Shown here piece by piece: positions 1-4,221 of a stretch of 5,412 bases of DNA (positions are counted from its first letter, which is position 1; each line of letters starts with the position of its first letter). The stretch lies in NCBI GenBank assembly GCA_041918255.1, contig JAYRWD010000027.1:1-5412 (forward strand), read 5' to 3'. This DNA comes from JAYRWD01 sp041918255. GTDB taxonomy: Bacteria; Patescibacteriota; Dojkabacteria; B142; WJKM01. The position numbers and the translations under genes are program-made. The notes beneath the pieces were generated by a model. It did not search any database, was not told the origin of the DNA, and saw nothing but the letters and a program-made list of their open reading frames with translations.

Positions 1-60
1 TACCGCACAATATTCGCAGAGAATAACATCACGATTATCCGAAATGCTAGAGGTGATTAA
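1..60 (+). CDS. C-terminal end of an upstream gene (partial)
   Basis: Frame 1 is open from the first base and ends at a TAA at 58-60, giving the 19-residue tail YRTIFAENNITIIRNARGD. It is on the same strand as everything downstream and its stop lies 33 nt before the -35 box of the first promoter, as expected for the last gene of a preceding unit. The fragment is too short to assign a family or function. It could be a chance open frame, since only 20 codons are visible. Confidence 0.5.
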   Translation, partial: YRTIFAENNITIIRNARGD

Positions 61-68
61 GCTTTCGG
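39..68 (+). other. Stem-loop at the end of the upstream gene
   Basis: CCGAAA (39-44) pairs with TTTCGG (63-68), and GCT (46-48) with AGC (60-62), leaving T45 bulged and an 11-nt loop. The stop codon of the upstream frame sits in the loop and right arm. No U-run follows, so this is not a standard intrinsic terminator. It might protect the 3' end of the upstream message or be chance. Confidence 0.3.
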
Positions 69-93
69 GGAAGGACAAAAGAAACAAAAACAC

Positions 94-123
94 TTGACAA
101 CTGTAGAGATAGTATATTATAAT
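94..123 (+). promoter_or_regulatory. Sigma70-type promoter, copy 1
   Basis: A perfect -35 box TTGACA (94-99) and a perfect -10 box TATAAT (118-123) are separated by 18 bp. Transcription would start near 130 and leave a leader of roughly 27 nt before the ATG at 157. A near copy lies at 2141-2170 with identical boxes and the same 18-bp spacing; 24 bases (108-131) are identical to 2155-2178. Consensus boxes plus duplication in front of another gene make this a well-supported promoter. Confidence 0.88.
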
Positions 124-146
124 ATATTGTATTAATTAATATATTA
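120..146. promoter_or_regulatory. Inverted repeat over -10/start site, putative operator copy 1
   Basis: TAATATATT (120-128) and AATATATTA (138-146) are perfect 9-base inverted repeats separated by 9 bases. The left arm overlaps the -10 box and the right arm lies just past the predicted start site, a position where a bound protein would block RNA polymerase. Both arms recur at the second promoter although the spacer there differs in sequence and is one base shorter, which suggests that the arms are what is conserved. The first gene downstream encodes a winged-helix-like protein, a natural candidate for the binder (inference). Confidence 0.6.
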
Positions 147-156
147 CAAAAAGATA

Positions 157-396
157 ATGCCAAGAAATAACGTACAATACCTAATTCTAGAAGTGCTAAA
201 AGAAGGAAAAAAAATGAGGCTCGCGGATCTTACTCGTGCGGTTATGGCTCTCGGAAAATTTACTTCAAATGAAGTCAATAAAGTCAAGCCTCGTGTATTG
301 TGGTCAGTTCGAGGATTAATCGAAAAGGGTTACGTTGCTATCGAAAACGAAGGGTTAATCAAAAACTATTTTTTATCAAAAAAAAATGAAATATGA
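157..396 (+). CDS. Small winged-helix-like DNA-binding protein, putative regulator
   Basis: This 79-residue protein is basic and predicted mainly helical, with a winged-helix layout: helix 1 at about 5-17, helix 2 at 21-30 (RLADLTRAVM), a longer putative recognition helix at about 38-57 (contains VLWSVRGLIEKG), then a short hairpin and wing at 58-75 (YVAIENEGLIKNYFLSK). Such isolated domains are usually transcription regulators of phages and mobile elements. It is the first gene after a consensus promoter whose -10 region carries an inverted repeat also found at 2167-2192, so autoregulation and control of both operons is plausible but inferred. The ATG at 157 is 10 nt past the conserved right palindrome arm, exactly as at the second promoter, which supports this start. 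Its last codons overlap the next gene by 11 nt, across a run of nine A (378-386). Confidence 0.7.
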   Translation: MPRNNVQYLILEVLKEGKKMRLADLTRAVMALGKFTSNEVNKVKPRVLWSVRGLIEKGYVAIENEGLIKNYFLSKKNEI

Positions 397-505
397 GGAA
401 ACGGATAGACCCGACTATGATTATGAGTGGGAAGAAGCCCCGACAGAAGGAGAGGAAAAAGAAGGAAAAGAGATGTTATTTGTACCCTTAGAAGATTACA
501 GCTAA
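386..505 (+). CDS. Small highly acidic protein (39 aa)
   Basis: The ATG at 386 overlaps the 3' end of the winged-helix gene, and the frame runs to a TAA at 503-505. The 39-residue product begins MKYEETDRPDYDYEWEE and ends LFVPLEDYS; it has 15 Asp/Glu against 4 Lys/Arg, with no membrane segment. I recognise no family. Support for its being real: overlap-type coupling with the upstream gene, A-rich sequence before the ATG, and a stop followed after 23 nt by the start of the annealing-protein gene, leaving no unexplained gap. Very acidic small phage proteins often act as DNA mimics, nuclease or restriction inhibitors, or partner-binding peptides; none of these is shown here. The competing +1 reading of this stretch gives an Arg/Lys-rich stretch which I treat as a shadow. 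Confidence 0.6.
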   Translation: MKYEETDRPDYDYEWEEAPTEGEEKEGKEMLFVPLEDYS

Positions 506-528
506 TTTATTTTTTTAACAAAAGCACG

Positions 529-1182
529 ATGGATAATTCAAAAATATCGGCTAATTTAAGTATATGGAATCAATTAGCCAAGCCCCCCCAAAACGCCTTA
601 AAGAAGATAACGGGAGGAAGATTAGTGGGCAAAACCGATATTAACCCACAATGGCGATACAAGATAATGACGGATGTATTCGGGATGTGCGGGGTGGGAT
701 GGAGATATACCATAGATAGGCAATGGACTGAACAGGGAGCGGACGGAGTAGTGATGGCATTTGTCAATATATCTTTATATATACTAGACTACGGAGTAGG
801 TAAATGGTCAGAAGCTATATCAGCTAATGGAGGGAGCAAGATGGTCGACAAAGAAAAGACGGGATTCTACAACAATGATGAGGCGTATAAGATGGCGACA
901 ACTGATGCTTTGGGTACCGCGATGAAGATGTTGGGAGTGGCAAGCGAAGTGTACGAAGGAAATTGGGACGGAAGTAAGTGGACAAGCAAAGATACGCGCA
1001 ATCAAGCAGTAGATTTCTTATATGGACCAGAACGGGTCAAGCCCAAACTAGAAGATGGGAAAATGAAAAAAGTATTAGAGGCAATCTCTAAAAAACTGAT
1101 AACCATAGATAAATTGGAGTTTCTCTATGATCTAAGTGAAGAACAAAGGGAGCAAATTAATTCAGTTGTTATAGTAAAATAA
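529..1182 (+). CDS. Rad52-like single-strand annealing protein (phage recombinase)
   Basis: The 217-residue product resembles a widespread phage family of Rad52-fold annealing proteins: a GGRLVGKTDINPQWRY segment (29-44), a FGMCGVGWRY strand (51-60), a beta strand AFVNISLYI (77-85), GKWSEAISANGGSKMV (91-106), and the signature helix NNDEAYKMATTDALGTAMKMLG (115-136), comparable to the Rad52 'AVTDALKRALRSFG' helix. The C-terminal part after about 150 is lysine-rich and probably mobile. Such proteins coat single-stranded DNA and anneal complementary strands in phage replication and repair. The frame is open upstream to 427, but that extension is Arg/Lys-rich and overlaps the acidic gene in another frame; the ATG at 529 has an A-rich leader (ACAAAAGCACG) nearly matching that of the ATG at 2203 and is preferred. 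A nuclease follows two genes later, completing a recombination pair. The family assignment is from recalled motifs, not a search. Confidence 0.68.
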   Translation: MDNSKISANLSIWNQLAKPPQNALKKITGGRLVGKTDINPQWRYKIMTDVFGMCGVGWRYTIDRQWTEQGADGVVMAFVNISLYILDYGVGKWSEAISANGGSKMVDKEKTGFYNNDEAYKMATTDALGTAMKMLGVASEVYEGNWDGSKWTSKDTRNQAVDFLYGPERVKPKLEDGKMKKVLEAISKKLITIDKLEFLYDLSEEQREQINSVVIVK

Positions 1183-1183
1183 A

Positions 1184-1582
1184 ATGTTAAAAATAAATAA
1201 TACTCCCCCAAGCGAAAAAAGTTTAGAAAAAGTACTAGAAAAAAGAATCAAGGGTATTATTGAAATGGAACAAGAGTTAAAAAATATGAAAGAAGCGTTG
1301 GATACGGAAATAGCTTTGCTCTTTGATGATCCAAAATTATCAAAGATTGTCGGTGAAGATGTAACCATTACTAGGGTTAGTCGGGATAATTATAAGCTCA
1401 AAAAAGAGATAATAGACGAAACAGAGTTGGTCAAATTGCAGGCGCAAGGTTTCGTGAGAATTGAAGTTGTCCCTGATCGAAAAAGAGTGAGTGAACAGAT
1501 TCAATCGGGACTAGAATTACCTTTGTCGATAGTGCGAACCAGTACTGAATATTTTCAGTATAAGTTAAGAAATAAAGCATGA
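1184..1582 (+). CDS. Coiled-coil protein of unknown function in the recombination operon
   Basis: This 132-residue protein starts one base after the annealing-protein stop and shares ATGA with the nuclease gene (1579-1582), so it is tightly coupled to both. Residues about 10-45 (SEKSLEKVLEKR...EMEQELKNMKEALDTEI) look like a coiled coil. A mixed alpha/beta part follows, with VTITRVSRDNYKLKKE near 60-75 and GFVRIEVVPDRKRV near 89-102. I recognise no family with certainty. An N-terminal coiled coil between an annealing protein and a nuclease is reminiscent of Gam-like nuclease inhibitors or of small structural accessory factors, but no diagnostic residues support either. A role in the recombination module is inferred only from position. 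Confidence 0.75.
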   Translation: MLKINNTPPSEKSLEKVLEKRIKGIIEMEQELKNMKEALDTEIALLFDDPKLSKIVGEDVTITRVSRDNYKLKKEIIDETELVKLQAQGFVRIEVVPDRKRVSEQIQSGLELPLSIVRTSTEYFQYKLRNKA

Positions 1583-2169
1583 GATTGTCATATAGTATAT
1601 ATAATGCTTGGCGCAAAGGTGATAGAGATAACGCCATTCGCATGATGTTACATCTACCGATAGAGGTATCACCCTATGTGCAAGGGGCGATGGATAGGGG
1701 ATCGGATGTTCACAAAAGAATCGAGATAACAAAGGATATACTGTTACCTTCTTTTCAGTCTCCATCGGATATATATGAATATAGATTTGACGATGTGGAT
1801 AATGGTGGGTTGTTGGTTGGTCAGGTGGACGGAGAGGATATACGAATGGTAGGAGTGGCTGATATTCTGAATGCAGAAACACATACGGTGATAGACTGGA
1901 AGTGTCCAATTAAGATCAAAAGCGCATCAACGTTCAATGTGGAGCAATTGTATATGATGGGATTGTTAGCGTCTTATGTCGGGATTGAAATACAACGGGG
2001 TATTATAGCTACAATAGATATTAGTGGGGGTAGTATTGTCGTGAATGATTATCTAATCGCTTGTATATCACCAGCTATTATTGAGGAAACGAAAGAAAAG
2101 TTGTTGCAAGTAGCATTTGAAATAAAAGAAGCAAAAATACTTGACAAAGTAGATGATAGTATATTATAA
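1579..2169 (+). CDS. RecB/Cas4-like PD-(D/E)XK nuclease
   Basis: The 196-residue protein carries the motif series of RecB/Cas4-type nucleases: GSDVH with His45, a GVAD motif with Asp95, the IDWK motif with Asp106 and Lys108, and a downstream Gln123 in VEQLYMMGLLAS (compare the QxxxY motif, here Q-L-Y). These residues bind metal and catalyse phosphodiester cleavage in the superfamily. The N-terminal LSYSIYNAWRKGD matches the opening 'S.S.l..f..Cp' helix position of such enzymes, without the iron-sulfur cysteines of Cas4. Next to a Rad52-like annealer it probably acts as the exonuclease of a Red/RecET-like system (inference). The ATG overlaps the preceding stop (ATGA). Oddly, the last nine codons double as the second promoter: the -35 and -10 boxes lie in coding DNA and the TAA stop sits in the TATAAT box. 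Confidence 0.78.
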   Translation: MRLSYSIYNAWRKGDRDNAIRMMLHLPIEVSPYVQGAMDRGSDVHKRIEITKDILLPSFQSPSDIYEYRFDDVDNGGLLVGQVDGEDIRMVGVADILNAETHTVIDWKCPIKIKSASTFNVEQLYMMGLLASYVGIEIQRGIIATIDISGGSIVVNDYLIACISPAIIEETKEKLLQVAFEIKEAKILDKVDDSIL

Positions 2170-2170
2170 T
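2141..2170 (+). promoter_or_regulatory. Sigma70-type promoter, copy 2 (inside nuclease gene end)
   Basis: TTGACA (2141-2146) and TATAAT (2165-2170) are separated by 18 bp, exactly as at 94-123. The stretch 2155-2178 is identical to 108-131, and 2182-2199 to 136-153. The -35 box and spacer lie within the final codons of the nuclease gene, and the stop codon TAA occupies 2167-2169 within the -10 box. The promoter gives the genes from 2203 onward their own transcription start near 2177, so the second gene run is controlled in parallel with the first. Confidence 0.85.
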
Positions 2171-2192
2171 ATATTGTACATTTAATATATTA
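2167..2192. promoter_or_regulatory. Inverted repeat over -10/start site, putative operator copy 2
   Basis: TAATATATT (2167-2175) and AATATATTA (2184-2192) repeat the palindrome at 120-146, here with an 8-base spacer (GTACATTT) instead of 9. The arms are identical and the spacer is not, which argues for selection on the arms. The distance from the right arm to the ATG (10 nt) is also unchanged, so operator and leader form one conserved cassette. In RNA the arms would form a short hairpin at the 5' end. Confidence 0.6.
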
Positions 2193-2202
2193 CAAAAAGC
2201 AC

Positions 2203-2400
2203 ATGATGATTCAATTCGAATCAAAAATCCGAAAGGGGAAGAATAAGCCCCTCTACGGATTCAGACCCTTTGTATATTTATTTTCCCTCACGGTAGGCGA
2301 AGCGCTGTTATTACACGATAGCCCTATTGTGAATAATAGAATATATCTGTATGCCGATGCACCCAAATCACCCCTTTCTTATTTCAGCTTTACCAAATAA
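2203..2400 (+). CDS. 65-aa protein of unknown function, possibly overlapping a structured RNA
   Basis: The ATG at 2203 is at the same distance from the duplicated promoter cassette as the ATG at 157, and the frame ends in TAA two bases before the next gene, which together support translation. The product begins MMIQFESKIRKGKNKPLYGF, has a hydrophobic stretch near 22-38 (FRPFVYLFSLTVGEALLL) too broken by charge for a confident membrane segment, and ends PLSYFSFTK. I recognise no family. The DNA contains three successive hairpins (2207-2223, 2226-2261, 2305-2339), unusual for a small AT-rich gene, so the main product could instead be RNA, or the structure could control its translation. A second Met codon follows at once (2206), leaving the exact start open by one residue. 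Confidence 0.5.
   Translation: MMIQFESKIRKGKNKPLYGFRPFVYLFSLTVGEALLLHDSPIVNNRIYLYADAPKSPLSYFSFTK
2207..2223 (+). other. Hairpin 1 in the promoter-2 transcript
   Basis: TGATTC (2207-2212) and GAATCA (2218-2223) are perfect complements around the five-base loop AATTC. It lies directly after the start codon of the 65-aa frame and three bases before a longer hairpin. On its own a 6-bp stem is weak evidence; its value is as the first of three consecutive stems. Confidence 0.35.
2226..2261 (+). other. Hairpin 2 in the promoter-2 transcript
   Basis: AATCCG (2226-2231) pairs with CGGATT (2256-2261), and AGGGG (2234-2238) pairs with CCCCT (2248-2252). The internal loop is AA on one side and CTA on the other, and the apical loop is nine bases. 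Eleven base pairs, six of them G-C, are notable in this AT-rich background. GAAAGGGG (2231-2238) is also fully complementary to CCCCTTTC (2371-2378) near the end of the same reading frame, so an alternative long-range fold is possible. Confidence 0.5.
2305..2339 (+). other. Hairpin 3 in the promoter-2 transcript
   Basis: CTGTTATT (2305-2312) pairs with AATAATAG (2332-2339), with one G-U pair. After a single bulged A2313, CACGATA (2314-2320) pairs with TATTGTG (2325-2331), again with one G-U pair, closing on the four-base loop GCCC. This is a 15-bp stem with one bulge. No U-run follows, so it is not a standard terminator. G-U pairs and a tetraloop-sized loop suggest the structure matters as RNA on this strand. 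Confidence 0.5.
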
Positions 2401-2402
2401 AA

Positions 2403-2807
2403 ATGAAAAACAGAACACAGAAAACGTCAATGCAAGATAAAAATATTTCGGGAGGTATGGGGGTACCATTCAAATTCTTATTGCCCTTTACATGGGACTG
2501 GGTGTTATCCTGGGCTAGTTATGAAAAGAGAAAAGTATTAAACACAGTCATAGATGGAATTACCATTGACACAGTTAGAACTACAGATACTATGCTATTC
2601 GAAACAGCGATAAAGTCAAAAGACTTTAACGATGGTTGTTGGATAATAGTCGATGAATATAAGTCAAAAAGAATAGCGCTACAAAGACATAAGGAGTGGG
2701 TAGATTTTATGAAAACAAAACCAAAGGAATTAAAGGATATTCATACCGATAAAGTTATTCGTCAAAAAAAGGGGGCAACAAAAAGAATCAAAAAACTATT
2801 ATTTTAG
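2403..2807 (+). CDS. Conserved-looking small phage-type protein of unknown function (134 aa)
   Basis: The gene begins two bases after the stop of the 65-aa frame. The 134-residue product has a short hydrophobic aromatic stretch at 22-39 (PFKFLLPFTWDWVLSWAS), then a segment about 50-105 with VIDGITIDTVRTTDTMLFETAI, NDGCWIIVDEY and HKEWVDFM, and a strongly basic tail (118-131, RQKKGATKRIKK). The central pattern (a strand giving TxLFETAI, then W-I-V-E-Y, then a helix ending in HxxWV) recalls small uncharacterised phage proteins, but I cannot name a family. The basic tail could contact nucleic acid. An alternative start is Met10 (2430), since MQDKN there matches the first five residues of the gene at 3475; the A-rich leader favours 2403. 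Confidence 0.72.
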   Translation: MKNRTQKTSMQDKNISGGMGVPFKFLLPFTWDWVLSWASYEKRKVLNTVIDGITIDTVRTTDTMLFETAIKSKDFNDGCWIIVDEYKSKRIALQRHKEWVDFMKTKPKELKDIHTDKVIRQKKGATKRIKKLLF

Positions 2808-2824
2808 TGAAAATCTAAACAATT

Positions 2825-3466
2825 ATGAGAAACCAAAAGCACAAAAAAAATAAGATATATATAAAATGGAGTGTAGAGGCTATTATCTTTACTGGCATAT
2901 TAATATATGCTCTTGTGTCTTATTCCTACTCATACGAAAAGAGGATAACTGCGCAAGCATCTGAACCGATACCAATGGTGGTTCAGGGAGTTGCCGAAAA
3001 AACCCCTACTATTATCGACCCTCACTTTGACGAGATGACAGGAGTGGAACGGTTTCGATTCCTACAAAATTATCTTTCGAAGACCGATTTGACCAATGAG
3101 GAGGTAAATAATCTAATTGGAATAGCGAAATTGGAGAGTTGCAGGGATATTAACGATCCAAAATGCTTTGACCTCAAAAAAACGCCTGTAACGTATGTAA
3201 AACATTGCAAGCGTCCCAATGGCACATTCTATGCGGTAGAGATTACAAAGGGCAAGCAGGCGGATTGTGGCAAAGATCAGGAAACTATGAAAGAAAAAAG
3301 CTGGGGTATTTTTCAGATTTTGGAAACGACATGGAAGCGGGAAGGTTGTACGGGGAATATTCGGGAATCTAGCGCAGAGGAGCAAGCAGATTGTGCGGTT
3401 ATAGTTTATCAAAAAGAAGGATATAACGCATGGTACTATTCTGCAAAATCGCTTAATTTATTATAA
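2825..3466 (+). CDS. Membrane-anchored lysozyme/lytic transglycosylase-like protein
   Basis: The 213-residue protein has a basic N-terminus (1-14), one membrane segment at about 15-36 (VEAIIFTGILIYALVSYSYSY) serving as signal anchor, a linker, and a lysozyme-like domain from about 75. The domain shows the SLT pattern: the helix IGIAKLESC with Glu104 as likely catalytic acid, SWGIFQILETTWKREGCTG (159-177, compare the SxGLxQI motif), and QADCAVIVYQKEGYNAWYYSAK (187-208). Such enzymes cleave glycan strands of peptidoglycan outside the membrane, either for lysis, entry or local wall opening during conjugation. Between Glu104 and Ser159 lie about 55 residues, longer than in classic SLT domains and containing four of the six cysteines (C106, C114, C128, C148; also C175, C190), consistent with disulfides. 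Anchoring suggests a wall-remodelling role instead of simple free endolysin action (inference). Confidence 0.75.
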   Translation: MRNQKHKKNKIYIKWSVEAIIFTGILIYALVSYSYSYEKRITAQASEPIPMVVQGVAEKTPTIIDPHFDEMTGVERFRFLQNYLSKTDLTNEEVNNLIGIAKLESCRDINDPKCFDLKKTPVTYVKHCKRPNGTFYAVEITKGKQADCGKDQETMKEKSWGIFQILETTWKREGCTGNIRESSAEEQADCAVIVYQKEGYNAWYYSAKSLNLL

Positions 3467-3474
3467 ATCAAAAG
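3454..3474 (+). promoter_or_regulatory. AT-rich leader element before the repeat-protein gene
   Basis: The 14-mer TAATTTATTATAAA (3454-3467) contains the stop of the lysozyme-like gene and ends eight bases before the next ATG, followed by TCAAAAG. The same 14-mer lies at 4655-4668 and its first 11 bases at 4204-4214, each just before a start codon. It may aid translation initiation where no Shine-Dalgarno sequence is present, or be a weak -10 element. Confidence 0.45.
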
Positions 3475-3969
3475 ATGCAAGACAAAAACGACGATCTTAA
3501 AAAAGATATCAAGGCACTATTAGACGATGATTTTTATTTCATTGTTAATCACACAAAGAGAAAGGACGTCATGGCGATGTATGCCGAAGCCTCCACACCC
3601 GAACAACAAGAATATTTAGCGGAGCATGGTGGAACTTCCAAAATTTGCTTAATGTTCGCCAAAAAGTTATTGCCAAACTCGACACCTGAACAACAAGAAT
3701 ATTTGGCGGAGTATGGTGGAACTCCTGAGGTTTGTATGATGTTTGCTAAAAAGCTATTGCCTAATTCGACATCTGAACAACAAGAAATTTGGGCGGTAGG
3801 TGGTGAAACTCCCGAGATTTGTCTGATGTTTGCTAAAAAGCTATTGCCTAATTCAACACCCGGACAACAAGAATATTTGGCGGAGCATGGCGGAACTCCT
3901 GAGGTTCGTCTACTTTTTAAAAAGAGAATGCAAGAAATAGCTAAAAGAAAATTCGCAGGATTAATTTAA
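3475..3969 (+). CDS. Tandem-repeat protein with four 29-residue helical repeats
   Basis: The 164-residue protein has a charged N-terminal part (1-39) and then four units of 29 residues starting at Ser40, 69, 98 and 127. The consensus is STPEQQEYLAEHGGTPEV-C-MFAKKLLPN, which should form a pair of short helices per unit, as in HEAT-like or other alpha-solenoid repeats that bind proteins or nucleic acids. Unit 3 differs at positions 8-14 (IWAVGGE in place of YLAEYGG), and unit 4 degenerates after VRLLFKKRM into a capping helix (QEIAKRKF). The DNA of the units remains very similar, pointing to recent duplication. The first residues MQDKN match residues 10-14 of the protein at 2403. No enzymatic motif is visible; a binding or adaptor role is inferred from architecture only. 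Confidence 0.8.
   Translation: MQDKNDDLKKDIKALLDDDFYFIVNHTKRKDVMAMYAEASTPEQQEYLAEHGGTSKICLMFAKKLLPNSTPEQQEYLAEYGGTPEVCMMFAKKLLPNSTSEQQEIWAVGGETPEICLMFAKKLLPNSTPGQQEYLAEHGGTPEVRLLFKKRMQEIAKRKFAGLI
3592..3939 (+). repeat. Four tandem 87-bp repeats inside the gene
   Basis: Units begin at 3592, 3679, 3766 and 3853, each 87 bp, the last one diverging in its final third. Units 2 and 3 share a nearly identical end (3742-3765 and 3829-3852, TTTGCTAAAAAGCTATTGCC and following bases), and units 2 and 4 share CAACAAGAATATTTGGCGGA. The period is a multiple of three, so gain or loss of units by recombination would keep the frame. Confidence 0.9.
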
Positions 3970-3984
3970 CTCTTTATAAATAAA

Positions 3985-4206
3985 ATGAAAGACAAAAAAT
4001 ATATATCAAGATGGAAACCAGAAGGCAGACTGCCTAAACCATATAGAATGGGTATATTAGATTATTATTATGATGTGATACCCTATTTCTTCGCGCGAAA
4101 CTGGACAAAGTATTTTAGGTATTGTTTTCTGCGGGAACACAAATTCTATTGCGGTAGGGGTACGATGGGTGAGGCGTATTGTAGAACTTGTGGTGTTAGA
4201 CTTTAA
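3985..4206 (+). CDS. Small putative zinc-binding protein (73 aa)
   Basis: The 73-residue protein is rich in Lys, Arg and Tyr. The N-terminal half is aromatic and basic (KKYISRWKPEGRLPKPYRMG, then LDYYYDVIPYFFARNWTKYF). The C-terminal part has HKFYC (His52, Cys56) and YCRTCG (Cys66, Cys69), a plausible HC-CC zinc knuckle or ribbon, although His-Cys spacing is short and no named family fits. Such mini zinc proteins are frequent in phage early regions and bind nucleic acid or host proteins. The gene starts 15 nt after the preceding stop, behind TTTATAAATAAA, and its own stop TAA forms the first three bases of the next leader element. Confidence 0.72.
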   Translation: MKDKKYISRWKPEGRLPKPYRMGILDYYYDVIPYFFARNWTKYFRYCFLREHKFYCGRGTMGEAYCRTCGVRL

Positions 4207-4221
4207 TTTATTATTAAAAAC
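4204..4221 (+). promoter_or_regulatory. AT-rich leader element before the 142-aa gene
   Basis: TAATTTATTAT (4204-4214) begins with the stop of the zinc-protein gene and is followed by TAAAAAC directly before the ATG at 4222. It is the same 11-mer as at 3454 and 4655. Together with the upstream bases it forms the small palindrome TTTAAT-TTATT-ATTAAA (4202-4218, five-base spacer). Confidence 0.45.

Noticed and set aside
427..528. N-terminal extension of the annealing protein (MGRSPDRRRGKRRKRD...)
   Set aside because: It is extremely basic and unlike the family N-terminus; the same bases encode an acidic 39-aa protein with a better-placed start, and the ATG at 529 has the typical A-rich leader.
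503..528. Intrinsic terminator at the T-rich run after the acidic gene
   Set aside because: A T-run is present, but there is no G-C rich stem before it; it resembles the AT-rich leader found before other genes.
394..1582. Alternative genetic code with TGA read as an amino acid (as in Gracilibacteria or Absconditabacteria)
   Set aside because: TGA occurs as stop at 394-396 and 1580-1582, both times overlapping the start of the next gene, and no gene needs a TGA read-through; the standard code fits.
1565..1909. Open frame on the minus strand opposite the nuclease gene
   Set aside because: It lies opposite a gene with clear nuclease motifs, has no family resemblance and no leader like those of the real genes; other minus-strand frames (for example 3113-3412) are rejected for the same reason.
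2226..2261. tRNA or tRNA-like gene
   Set aside because: The stem sizes, the nine-base loop and the lack of D- and T-arm sequences on either strand do not fit a tRNA.
3592..3939. CRISPR array
   Set aside because: The repeats are contiguous 87-bp coding units without spacers and stay in one open frame.
3975..3982. TATAAATA as a T4-type late promoter
   Set aside because: The match is exact, but it ends only two bases before the ATG, which would place the transcript start inside the gene, and no late sigma or coactivator gene is visible.
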